19,152 bases of DNA from Heterostelium multicystogenum (GCA_003667245.1 RCNN01000518.1:1-19152); one strand, 5' to 3'; counted from the first letter of the stretch, positions 9,027 to 18,815 are shown. Notes: a model not told the origin generated them from the sequence alone. Program-made: numbers and translations.

Positions 9027-11837
9027 ATGATGAATAATATGAAAGAAGAATGTGATAGAGCTTCTTCACATGCAACACGTAGTAGTAGTAATGGAGCAAT
9101 TTTGAAGGATACTTCAGATTCAAAGAATACAGGCGATTGTATGGTGGAGAACAATTGTGGTGTCTATGCGGAAATAGAAAAGCAATGTCATTGTCACATG
9201 GTTGGAAAGGTTGGCGATAATCAAAAAATCTCCACAGCAACAGCAGTCCAATGGACATGACCATGTTCCATCATTACCGATCAAGCAAAAAGACACCCAA
9301 GAATCAACGGAAATATCTAGTCCACACGAACATTCACCAAAATCCCCCAATAGTAATAATAACAATAGTAACAATAATAGTATGAGTGGTCAATCCACAA
9401 ACTCCAAGAGCTCCACTTCTAAAGAAGTAACAGTTCACTCTCCACCCACTAGAAGTCCAACTTCCAACGGATTGGAGTTATCCGATCAATTACCTGCTGA
9501 GTACTCACCATCAAAAGTTCATATTTTAGTGGTAGACGATGATATAGTTCAGCGATCTCTACTGAATAACATGTTAAAAAAATTTAATTTCAATGGTAAT
9601 GTCGCAGTAACACGAGCAGATTGTACAAGTAGATTGTTTCACTAATCGAATTTATGATTATGTAGTTACACTAGTCACAAATGGTGAAGAAGCATGGGAT
9701 ACTTTGTTGAATGGAAAAGTTATGTATGACTTGGTACTTACCGATGTAATGATGCCAATGGTAACTGGATTCGACTTGCTACAAAAGAATTAATGAGCAT
9801 ATGGAAATTAAACATATACCGGTTATCCGTAAGTTAAATTTCGAAAGTGATTATTAATAATTCCAAAACTAACATAGTAATGTATCTATGAAATACATAG
9901 TAATGTCTGGCACAGCTGTAGATTATAAATATGCAAATGATACAATTAAAATAGGAGGACAGGATTTCTTAACGAAACCAATTGCAAAAGAATTGTTGAA
10001 AAAGAAAATTGATACTGTTTTGACAAGTATATGGCAAAAGAAGAAGGAAGCAGAGTATAAGTATGTTTCGCAAATTGCATTGATTGAGGATCACCATTTT
10101 AACAATCAATCATTTGTATTTTAGGTCGTTTTTGGCAAAGAGAAGAGAAAATAGAAGTATTTTGGCAAAACAGATGGAAGCCAAAGAACATGAGATAGAA
10201 GAGTTAACAAAAAAGATTTCAGAAATGGCGTCAATCTCAAGAGAAGCAATGGAATCACCACTTGTTTCAGTAACTAGGACCATCGAAGAACTAATGCAAC
10301 AATCAAACTGGACCGACCATGAGAATGATATAAAATATAAGCTAACCATGATTCTAAAGGAATTTAGGGTATGTTGTTATTAAGATCCTTTCATAAGCAG
10401 AATTATTAATACCTTCAAAAACACAGTTCATCGAATATCTACCGACCTTCGTTTGAAAAGTTGATAAAGAATGAATCGGTTGATCCTGTTACAAAGAGTT
10501 TTTTGGTTACAGAGTTCTCCTCGGTGACAGGTGCTCGAAGAAATTCAATTCCAACATTCCCCAAACTGTTTCCAGTATCGATACAAAAGAGGGAATCAAG
10601 GGTTGGAATTTCGATGTGTTTAAATATTCAGAGGACGATTTGATGCCAATGTTGGTGGACATGTTTGAGAATTTCCAACTTCTCGAAACCTTTAAGATTC
10701 CAATTGAAAAACTTCAAAGATTTATTATGGCAGTTCATTCTTTGTACAGAAAGAGCAACAGGTATGTATGTCGACATTTTAAGGATGTCCAGTATCTAAC
10801 ATTTTCTTGAAGATATCACAACTTTTTACATGCATTCGATGTCACACAAACATGTTATACATTTTTTAACACCTTTAAAGCGGCCCAATACCTGACACAT
10901 TTGGATATTCTGTCACTGTTGATCGCAGCTATGTGCCATGACCTCAATCATCCTGGTTTCAATAACACTTTCCAGGTTAATGCTCAAACAGATTTAACTT
11001 TACAATATAATGACAATTCAGTTTTTAGAGGTAAGATTTTTATTATTAGTGACATAAATGAAATCTATCTAATTCATTTCTTTAATAGAATCATCATGCT
11101 ACATTGACATTTAAAATACTAAAAAATAGTGACTGCAATATTCTTGAAGGTCTAAATGAAGACCAATATAAAGAATTGAGAAGATCTGTAATTCAATTGA
11201 TTCTAGCAACAGATATGGCATTCCATTTCGAATATATCAACAAATTCCAACACCACTTAAATAATCAACCATTCGACAGAAACAAGAAGGAGACAGACAA
11301 ATGATTTTAAACTTTTTGATAAAGGTAGGTAATCGAAATCTTCGAAGATATATATATCAAGCTCGGTATTAATATTATAATAATAGTGTGGAGATATCTC
11401 TAATGTTGCAAGACCATGGCATTTGAATTTAGAATGGTCAAATCGTGTTTCAGACGAGTTTTTTCCAACAGTCACAGTTTGAAAAAGTTTGTGGCTATCC
11501 TGTAACTCCTTTCATGGACAAAACAAAGACCAATCGACCAAGAATAGCTGCTGATTTCATTGATTATGTAGCTCTTCCACTCTATCAGGGTTTGGCAAGA
11601 TTCCTTTCGGATACAAAGAATCTGATGGAGATCATGTCTACCAACAGACAGAAATGGCAAATTGAATTGCTCAGACTTGATGGCAGATCTGAAGAAGAAG
11701 TGGAAAAAGAGAAATTACACAACTCTGAAAAGTCTGGAGCCAATATCAGCTCACCCAGTGATTCACCTTCTTCACAATCTTCCTCATCAACAAGTTCTTC
11801 TACAAAACAACTTCCAAAGATTGACGAAGAAAATTAA
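9027..11837 (+). CDS. regA: RegA: response-regulator receiver fused to class I cAMP phosphodiesterase
   Basis: Predicted intracellular 3',5'-cAMP phosphodiesterase whose activity is set by a His-Asp phosphorelay. In Dictyostelium it lowers cAMP and so restrains PKA during development (family knowledge). Start ATG 9027 or 9030 (MMNNMKEEC), then a Ser/Asn/Pro-rich tail. The receiver at about 9520-10030 shows ILVVDDDIVQRS, the phospho-acceptor Asp in LTDVMMPMVTGFDLL, MSGTAVDYK and the conserved Lys in DFLTKPI. A charged linker precedes the phosphodiesterase at about 10600-11650: YHNFLHAFDVTQ, MCHDLNHPGF, ENHHATLTFKIL, LILATDM and CGDISNVARPW, i.e. the metal-binding His and Asp residues. Introns: 9829-9900, 10061-10124, 10369-10426, 10762-10812, 11031-11088, 11325-11386, plus a possible one near 9594-9632. 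Frame breaks sit in runs at about 9223-9228 (A), 9783-9786 (A4), 10367-10369 (G3), 10566-10570 (C), 11022-11026 (T5), about 11295 and 11459-11464 (T6). The C-terminus is Ser-rich and ends LPKIDEEN. Confidence 0.93.
9829..9900 (+). other. Intron in regA with duplicated acceptor
   Basis: Donor GTAAGTTAAA, acceptor ACATAG. The same 12-mer ACATAGTAATGT occurs at 9872-9883 and 9895-9906, so two AG acceptors exist. Only the second keeps the receiver frame (HIPVI to MSGTAVD); use of the first gives an immediate stop. Confidence 0.8.
10061..10124 (+). other. Intron in regA
   Basis: A 64-nt intron, donor GTATGTTTCG, acceptor GTATTTTAG. It joins KKEAEYK to SFLAKRREN without a frame change. Confidence 0.85.
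10369..10426 (+). other. Intron in regA
   Basis: A 58-nt intron, donor GTATGTTGTT, acceptor AAACACAG. It joins LKEF to SSNIYRPSFEKL. The phase works only if the GGG at the donor is one G too long. Confidence 0.7.
10762..10812 (+). other. Intron in regA
   Basis: A 51-nt intron, donor GTATGTATGT, acceptor TCTTGAAG. Splicing joins YRKSNR to YHNFLHAFDV, restoring the phosphodiesterase signature in frame. Confidence 0.88.
11031..11088 (+). other. Intron in regA
   Basis: A 58-nt intron, donor GTAAGATTTT, acceptor TTTAATAG. It joins NDNSVLE to NHHATLTFKIL once one base of the T run at 11022-11026 is discounted. Confidence 0.8.
11325..11386 (+). other. Intron in regA
   Basis: A 62-nt intron, donor GTAGGTAATC, acceptor ATAATAG. 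It joins MILNFLIK to CGDISNVARPW in phase 0. Confidence 0.85.
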
Positions 11838-12222
11838 AACCAATAGCACAATAAATAACTCAAAACCATTTGTATCTACGTTCATTTAAATTTACTTTTG
11901 TGGAACTTTGACCAAAATGAATAGAAACAGTAGAAAGAATTTATCCACACTCCAACCTCTTCAATTGACTCATCAATGTTTAAACTATTTTACATGTTTT
12001 TAATTTGTATTAGTAAATAAGTTTATATGAAGAACTACATAAAATGAATAATAAACCATATGCCAACATCCAGGTGTTGAAGGCCTCAACATAAAGTACT
12101 CATGTCTCATAGATGTTGAGAGTCGGTCACTATTCTTTGTTGCTTGACAAGATTAGACGCAATGATATAACCTGTTCAATCCACATGCACAAGACATTTT
12201 TTATTGTGTTCGGTATAATAGG
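11838..12222. other. Intergenic region after regA
   Basis: About 385 nt. It holds the presumed regA 3' UTR with AATAAA near 11850, then AT-rich DNA. At about 12060-12200 there is an island of more balanced base composition containing a 6-bp hairpin (TGTTGA/TCAACA around AGGCC, 12075-12091). No gene recognised. Confidence 0.5.
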
Positions 12223-12504
12223 ATGGATCTGTTGGATATGCTAATTGCAAAGAATGAAAGATTAAACGAGAATCAAGAGATTGATATTTTGTTAGAAAAA
12301 ATACTGAGGAATCATTGGTTTGGGTGTTTTCTAAAAATAGTTATGAATCATTTTTCCAATAAAATTGAAATCGAGATTTACAAAAAAAAAGGAATTTCTG
12401 CTAAATTTTTTAATTTGTCAGTTGAGGAGATATTTATGCTCTCTCATGAGGCTTTAGTTTTTCATTTTAACATTCACCTTAACATTAATAATTCATTACT
12501 CTAA
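12223..12504 (+). CDS. Small hypothetical protein, 93 residues
   Basis: Uninterrupted ORF from ATG (MDLLDMLIAKNERLNENQ) to TAA. The predicted protein is Leu/Ile/Phe/Asn-rich with a probable helical N-terminal half (EIDILLEKILRNHWFGCFL) and no motif I recognise. Its codon composition resembles the AT-rich flanks more than the neighbouring conserved genes. It could be a real small gene, the remnant of a larger dictyostelid family member, or a chance ORF. It ends 33 nt before the start of the helical repeat gene, so a lost upstream exon of that gene is another possibility, though the in-frame stop argues against it. Confidence 0.3.
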   Translation: MDLLDMLIAKNERLNENQEIDILLEKILRNHWFGCFLKIVMNHFSNKIEIEIYKKKGISAKFFNLSVEEIFMLSHEALVFHFNIHLNINNSLL

Positions 12505-12537
12505 CTTGTTCTTCTTTAAAGAATTAATATATACACC

Positions 12538-15500
12538 ATGGATGCAATTCCACAGCCTAGCTTAGAATTCAATCCTCTTTGATTACATATTGTATTGAAT
12601 ATCAACTCAATCGATGGATTGAAGGATATGGCAAGCAAGTTCAACGCCAGAAAAGAACCAAACTATGCAATCAAACTCACACAACAAGCCATCAAATTGC
12701 TCAAAACACAAAATTGCTGAGCACGATAAAGTTTTAGTTGTCTTTGACCAAGATACACAGACAGCCAAGGATATTGAATTGAAAAAGAAAAAGTATAATC
12801 TCAAGGAAACCAGTCCAGGTATGTACAATAACCCTAGTCAAGAAAACTTATACCTTTTCACCAGCTCAGAACGAATATTAATGGATGAATAATTTATTCC
12901 CTCATGAACTATAGAGGATCAACAAATATTGGATGAAATCAAAAAGAAGAAAAGATATCTATTATCAGTTGGATTCCTCCATCAAGTTGAAATTTGTTGA
13001 ACAACAAAATCAATTGGCAGCTTTGGCCACTTTTGGTTGTTACATCTGCATTGCAAGAGTACCGTTCAGAGTGCCAAGCCAAAAAGGCAGCTTTGGCTGA
13101 TGGAATGCAACTCGATTCCGCTGAGAGTGGCGAACAAGAATATGAGGAGCCTTTGTACAATAAGTTGGTAGAATACATTGACAATGCCGTCAATGTCCTC
13201 ATCCTTCCAGAGATGGTTATCAGGTTGCAAATCTTTTGGCAAAAGAGAATCTTGGTGTACTCTGCTTTGCGTGTTTGCAAAGTTGCTGCACAAAAGCTCC
13301 AAGTCCAAAGAGAGCGAGAGTTGAAGTTGTTGCAGAAAGGAAAATCCGACTTGACTGCGATCAGCTTGGAAATTGTAGAAACATCAATCAACGCCATTTT
13401 TGAAACCATCAAAACACTCCAAGCCAAGGTTAACGCAAAGCAAGACCTGACAACTGTAAGTATATTATTGTTTGTTTTCACTTGCTTAGGTTCTAATTCA
13501 AACTAAACTTTAACCAGCGAGAACTATTTGATCTTACATTGTTGCAAACTGACACATTGAAAAGAGTTAATTGAATTCTACATTCCAACTTATCTTACTC
13601 ATCCAGAGGGTATTTTGAAGATTGGAAAGATGTTATTAGGATTGTAAAGTAATGAGAAAAGAAGCATCAATTGTATTGGTTGGTTTCTAATCGTTTTGAC
13701 ATTGTAGGAAACAATTCAATTATGTTGTATTAGTAACTGAACGTGCCAGAATCAGAATGGATGAATTGAAGAAGGCACAGGAAGAGAGAAATAAAGTTGA
13801 GAAGCGTATCAAGGAATTGACTCAAGATATCTCTGCCATCAAAGGTGTTGGAATCGAAGAGCCAACTGCACAAAAGGCAGAGCTAGACAAATTGGAAATG
13901 ATTGCAAAGACCTACAGCATTCTCCCAAGTCACTGCTTTGTCTCTACAACAACTCACAACGATCTCCTTCTTCAAAATGCAGAGCTTCGTGTATCTTGTA
14001 TCATTGAGATGAAGACTGCCTCAAAGACACCAATGAACATTGACAAGGAGTTGAACGATGCTCTCGATACTCTCCAAGATCCAACTCACATCTTCAAGCT
14101 TGCCCAAACCGTATTTAAGCATGGTGAGAATGATGCCACCATCCGTTTGGTGAGAGATGCCAACAACATATTGCTCAACTTGAGAAGTTGCGTGAGGTTC
14201 GTCTCCCATTGCAGACTTCTTTGGACGCTCTTTTTGGCAGAGGAAAAGAAACTCCGTCAAGTTGGAAAGAAGTTGCTCCCAGCTCAACAAGAAGAATTGG
14301 AAAAACTTGAGGCTAAAATCGCCACTTTACCAGAATGGCCATCTTTCGGTATCCTTACTGCCCGTAACCAATATGACAATCTTCACCTTGAGGTTGCACA
14401 GGTTAATGATTTCATCTGTTCTCCTCTCCAAGAAGAATTTGGAGAACTCCAAGGATGTCGAAAGAAAGAATATGGTCAACCAACAATTCAACCAACTTGT
14501 CGAATTGTGCCTCGAGAAATTCAGCGATCCAACCTATCTCATGAAGTTTGCCAAGCATATGAAGGACAGTCGTGAAGATCAAGTAATGACTCGTATCATT
14601 ACACAAATCTTTAAGCGTACCAATGAGATTGAATCCGCCAGACAAGTTCGTCTTGCTTTGCAAGCCAACTTGGAAACTGCCACAAACAATGTCAAGAGAG
14701 ACAACTCCCCAGAGTCATTGGCAAACAAGAAAAAGATTGAAGCTGAAATTGAAGCATTGCCAGTCTGGCCACACTATGCCAAACTTAACGAATCCAGACA
14801 ATACGACGACATCAAGTACCCAAGCATCAACCACACTCTTGGAGTCTCTCATTGATTGTCTCAACTTTGTCGAAGAGAAGATGCGCAAGAGAAAGATGTT
14901 TGACTTGAAGACTTTGAATGAAGATGATTTTACTCAAAGAACAAGAGACCTTACAAAAGCTTACTCAAGACGCATTGATGTTGTGTCTTTCAAATCTTGA
15001 GAGCATAAACTCTATAATCCAACTGGCCACCCAGCTTGGTCCAAAGAACGATGCTCTCTTTATTGAAATTGCCAAGATTTTCCATCCCAAACTCCGTGAG
15101 TTTTACCAACATGCTATCAATGCAAAGAGCAAGCAAATCATGGTTCAGATGTTAGAAGAGGAACTCGCCGAGTTGACTCGTATGAAGAAGGATATGTCTG
15201 ATGAGGATTTGGCACTTTTGGAGAACACTCGTAGTGAGATGAATGCTATTGTACTTCCATACATGGACGACTATTTGAAAGAGCAATCACACCACACTAA
15301 GATGGTTTTGGAAGGAATCAAGTACGTCTTTGACGCACGTCAAGCTATTTTGGTAAAGATTGCCAACTCTGAAATCAAGGCCTCCGAGTCTGATATTGCA
15401 TTGAAGGCTTCAAAGGAACGTATCAATTTGATTATGCAGATTGTCCAAACTTACATCCAAGATCCAAGTACCCATCTCAAATTGACAAACTACCTAATCG

Positions 15501-17128
15501 AGAAGAAGGAGTTTGCACTTGTTGAGCAAGTTTGTAATTTTGCTTTTGAAAAGTTGATTATCTTTAGAGAGGAACAAGCCAAGAGAGAAAACCTTCTCAA
15601 AGAAAAAACACAAATCCTTGAGGAAAAAGAGGCTCTTGACAAACAACGTAGAAGATTGTCTGTTGAGAAACAAAAGAGACTTCGTGAAATCTTGTTCAGC
15701 GAGAAACTTCACTCCCTTCTCCCAGATTTCCATAACGAGGAAGTCGACAGCAACGCATTGTCTATCAGCAAAGCTCTCATCGGAAGCGTAGCAAAGGAAA
15801 AGATGAACTTTGAGTCCAATATTACCACCCTAAATGAAGATAGTCTCCGTCAAGTTGCCACTGACCGTAAGAAGTTCACTGAAAAGATCGCCACCACTGT
15901 CAAGAAATGTATTGAGCAAATCAAGTCACTCGAGACTATGATGAAGTTTGCAAATGAGTTGTATGAAAAGAAGGAGTACCTCATGGTAATCCAAGTCGGT
16001 ACTATTATTGAAAGTACACTCAATCAACACAGTAAAGTTTTGGATGACAAGGAAAACATGGAAAAGAAATCAAGGCCAACCAACAAAAGTTCCTTCACGT
16101 TCAAGATCTTGCACAACGTCCACCAATCCAAGACGCCATTGATCGTCTTACCGCTCAACTTCGTGATATTAAGCCAAAATACTCCTATGAGGAGATCAAG
16201 AATTTCACTCTCCAGATCACCCAACTCATGATCCAATCTGCCAACTTTTGAAGATCTTGTGAGGTCATTCGTGATCAAACCATCATTTCCTTCAAGATTG
16301 ACACAACCGCAGAGAAATGGGATCAAATTAGAAACTTGTCTTCAGAAGAAGAGTGGGCTACTATCAAGGAGGAGCTTGTAGTGTTTGTCATGAAACGTGA
16401 CGAGAACATCAACAGCAAGATTGAGTTACTTATGAAAGATGGATTGTTCAAACAATGCATTGAAATCTTCCCACACCCTGCCGAGAGTGATGCTGATTGC
16501 ACAGCAAATGGTTCTTCTCGAATCTCTTTATGATGCTGTCGACGAATATGACTTCAAGTTATGCGCTTCAATTCTCCATTAATTCAACGTTATGCCAAGC
16601 GTTGCTACCAAGAATGGCTTACGAGAAACTTGACCCACTGTACGACTCACTTCAAAAGCGTTTCCAGAGAAGATCAAAGAAATGTTCATCACTGCCACCG
16701 ACTATATGTTGGTCACCATTCTTCCAAGCCAATACCCAACATTCTTGCAGATGCTCAAGAGCTTCAAGAAGAGAATGTGCTCCACACTAGGAAGGACGAA
16801 TATTGGAGAAGCTTTGTTGAGGAATTCAAGAAGAAACAAAAAGGAAAGAAGAAATTATTGCAAATGCTTGGTTTGATCAAACGACTCTGTTTGGAATATC
16901 GAAGCATCCAACCAATCATCCCTCCAGAAATCAAATGCTGCTGGCAATAGAAGTACCAAAAACAAACACGATTCATCCAGTGCCACTCCAATTAAAAAGA
17001 TCAGAGTAACCGGACTTTCATCAGCCTCAACAGTCTCAGCAATCTCACATGCCAACAACAATGATGACAACGAAGAGATGTTAGATGACACCCCAGCTAC
17101 ACCAGTCCAAGAAGAAGACGATGAATAA
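12538..17128 (+). CDS. Large helical tandem-module protein (~1,450 residues), family not recognised
   Basis: Function unknown. Start ATG 12538-12540 (MDAIPQPSLEFNPL) and stop TAA 17126-17128 are inferred across frame breaks and introns at 12819-12914, 13456-13517 and 13644-13707. The protein is mostly helical and coiled coil. A loosely conserved core recurs about every 115-170 residues: a D/HP-x-H/Y-L/I-x-K-L/F-A motif, a charged turn, a V-rich helix, then a long Arg/Glu/Lys helix. Examples are THPEGILKIGKMLLGL, LQDPTHIFKLAQTVFKHGEND, FSDPTYLMKFAKHMKDSRED, IQDPSTHLKLTNYLIEKKEF and MMKFANELYEKKEYLMVIQV. Between them lies an LPxWP...QYD motif. A distinct C-terminal part from about 16260 (KWDQIRNLSSEEEW, LMKDGLFKQCIEIF, VTILPSQYPTFLQMLKSFKK) ends in an acidic Asp/Glu tail. 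The tail reminds me of the helical regions of SWIM zinc-finger proteins, but no SWIM Cys/His motif is seen. Breaks are frequent in 12580-13260, 14180-14850 and 16070-16950; about 14918-16070 is clean. A scaffold role is only a guess. Confidence 0.6.
12819..12914 (+). other. Intron in the helical tandem-module gene
   Basis: A 96-nt AT-rich intron, donor GTATGTACAA, acceptor AACTATAG. It joins LKETSP to EDQQILDEIKKKK in frame. Confidence 0.7.
13456..13517 (+). other. Intron in the helical tandem-module gene
   Basis: A 62-nt intron, donor GTAAGTATAT, acceptor TTAACCAG. It joins AKQDLTT to RELFDLTLLQTD in phase 0. Confidence 0.75.
13644..13707 (+). other. Intron in the helical tandem-module gene
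   Basis: A 64-nt intron, donor GTAAAGTAAT, acceptor GACATTGTAG. It joins KIGKMLLGL to KQFNYVVLVTERARI in frame, which completes one copy of the repeated core. Confidence 0.78.
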
Positions 17129-17329
17129 ATAACTTAAGAAAAATCAAAAATAAATAAATTATGTACATATAATTTTAAAATACATCTTGCCGAATATGGA
17201 TCTGATTAATCAGATTATCAATTTTGATATTTTTGATCACACCCGTCGATTGATTGAAATGTATTCTTGTCGTCTTTTTTTTCCAAACAAGATCTGTAAT
17301 ATACATAATCATCAGTAATAAACATACAT
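17129..17329. other. Short intergenic region
   Basis: About 200 nt of AT-rich DNA between two genes in the same orientation. AATAAATAA just after the upstream stop could serve for polyadenylation, and a T-run near 17275-17282 precedes the next start. Nothing else is seen. Confidence 0.5.
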
Positions 17330-18257
17330 ATGATACCATTTCATTTACTTAAATTAAAGAACTTCTCGATTTTTAAGCAACTTCAGATTGAAGAAGCATT
17401 GTTTAGATGTAGAAGTGCTGGAAACTGGGTGATTATCAATCAAGGTACACCCGACCCAATGGTTGTAATGGGTATCTCTGGCAAACCAGATCGTTTAGTC
17501 AACCTTGATAAAGCAACAGAAATGAATATATCAATCATAAAGAGATTTACTGGGGGTGGCACTGTTATTGTTGACCAACAAACTCTCTTTGCATCACTCA
17601 TCATGGACTTTGAATGGTTGAATAAACACACTGGACTCAAGTCGATGTTTCCTCGCGATATTATGAAGTGGTCAGAAGGATTCTATCGACAGGTGTTTGC
17701 CGACTACGCTGACTTCTCATTGATGGAGCACGACTACTCTTTTGGAACTAAAAAGTTTGGAGGAAACGCTCAGTCGGTATCAAGGAATCGTTTTGTACAC
17801 CATACATCTTTCTTGTTCGACTTTTTGGATGAACGAAGGGTGTACTCAAACATCCAGAGAGCACACCAAAATACAGAGAAGGCCGAGACCATCTTAACTT
17901 CCTCTGTAAAGCTGAAGGAGCGTTATGAAAATACCGATACCATTGTACATAACATAGAAAATACCATTAAATCAATACATTAAGCTAAAGCACACAGACA
18001 GTAAACCACCGACAACAAGCACAAGCAATGAGGATATAAATAGAATTCTAATTGATATTGACAGTACAGATGATGCTATTGATATACAGCCTCAACAGGT
18101 GATCGAAGTAACATTAGAGGATGCATTAAAGTATCTAGAGTTTGAACATAATAAAACGAATATAATGATGGATCCCAGAGATTACAAAGCAAACAAGTAT
18201 TCAACAACAAACAATAAAAGAATAATTGCAACTAAAAAATATATACCTCTTGCTTGA
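17330..18257 (+). CDS. Lipoate-protein ligase A-like protein (BPL/LplA/LipB fold)
   Basis: Predicted member of the biotin/lipoate ligase superfamily, which attaches or transfers lipoyl groups to lysines of acceptor domains such as those of 2-oxo-acid dehydrogenases. From ATG 17330 the order of motifs matches the eukaryotic LplA-like group: QLQIEEALFRC, GNWVIINQG, VMGISGKP, the substrate-binding loop RFTGGGTVIVD, TLFASLIMDFE, DYSFGTKKFGGNAQS with the conserved Lys, and RFVHHTSFLFDF. Frame breaks near 17835, 17908-17910 (A3) and 17965 hide the continuation, which resumes as VLKHPESTPKYREGRDHLNF, another family motif, and then runs through an Asp/Thr-rich segment to TGA 18255-18257. About 309 residues in all. 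Whether it is mitochondrial cannot be told: there is no clear presequence. It could also be a transferase or an unknown acyl ligase. Confidence 0.85.
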
Positions 18258-18286
18258 TTAGTTTGTATGATAAACTTAATTTTAGT

Positions 18287-18713
18287 TTATTGTAATCTGA
18301 ACATTTTGATCCAATTCTTTTTTCTTCTTGCTAGTCTTGCTTCCTCTGTTTCGTCGGTAAGAGTAACCGGTATCTCTGTGATCAAAGTTGGGTCTACATT
18401 TTCAAAAGAATTTACATTGACCACCGCATAGATATTACCATCAAATGGTGCTGCAAACCAGCGGAACAATTCCGCACTCCTTACATACATAAAAGTCAGC
18501 TGTTTTGGTACCAAAGTTATACAACTTGAGTGATTGCTTATCTTTTACAATGACACTAAGCTTGCCAGTTGTGCTTGATGTCCACACACCACATGCTTAA
18601 AACAAAAAGTACAACTGCATGCTTGCAGGAATATAATCAACATCCGAATTCCATTCGAATTCAAATGCGATATTCTTACAATGGCAACAACCTTTGATAA
18701 CGGGAATCACCAT
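18287..18713 (-). CDS. GFA/CENP-V-type zinc protein (glutathione-dependent formaldehyde-activating family)
   Basis: A small zinc protein of about 140 residues. Family members include Gfa, described as assisting S-hydroxymethylglutathione formation, and CENP-V; many are of unknown function. From ATG 18711-18713 (MVIPVIKGCCHCKNIAFEFEW) come the Cys cluster CSCTFCFKH, WTSSTTGKLSV, LYNFGTKTADFYVC, CKECG, then NIYAVVNVNSFENVDP and a C-terminal basic helix EEARLARRKKNWI. These occur in the order and spacing of bacterial and eukaryotic GFA-domain proteins. Frame breaks fall near 18590-18605 and 18440-18455, so no single frame spans the gene; all the zinc-type Cys residues are retained. It is convergent with the LplA-like gene (29 nt between stops) and 102 nt downstream of the next minus-strand gene. 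No intron seen. Confidence 0.82.
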
Positions 18714-18815
18714 TTATAACTTCAAAGCAAGTAAAGAGAGTTGAAGAGGAGGAATAGAATAGTATAGCGTACTATTAAAAAACAAAAATGAATCATTTAC
18801 AAAATTATTTAGTAT

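Noticed and set aside
9594..9632. A short 37-nt intron in the regA receiver (GTAATG...AAGTAG)
   Set aside because: It gives a good frame, joining KKFNFN to NRIYDYVV, but it is short and not AT-rich like the other introns; a frame break explains the data equally well, so it is only mentioned in the regA entry.
12160..12195. tRNA T-arm-like GTTCAATCC
   Set aside because: The flanking bases do not pair as a T stem and no acceptor, D or anticodon arms are present.
12939..13481. Minus-strand 180-codon ORF opposite the helical protein
   Set aside because: The plus strand carries splice sites and repeat cores here; the minus ORF has no recognisable domain.
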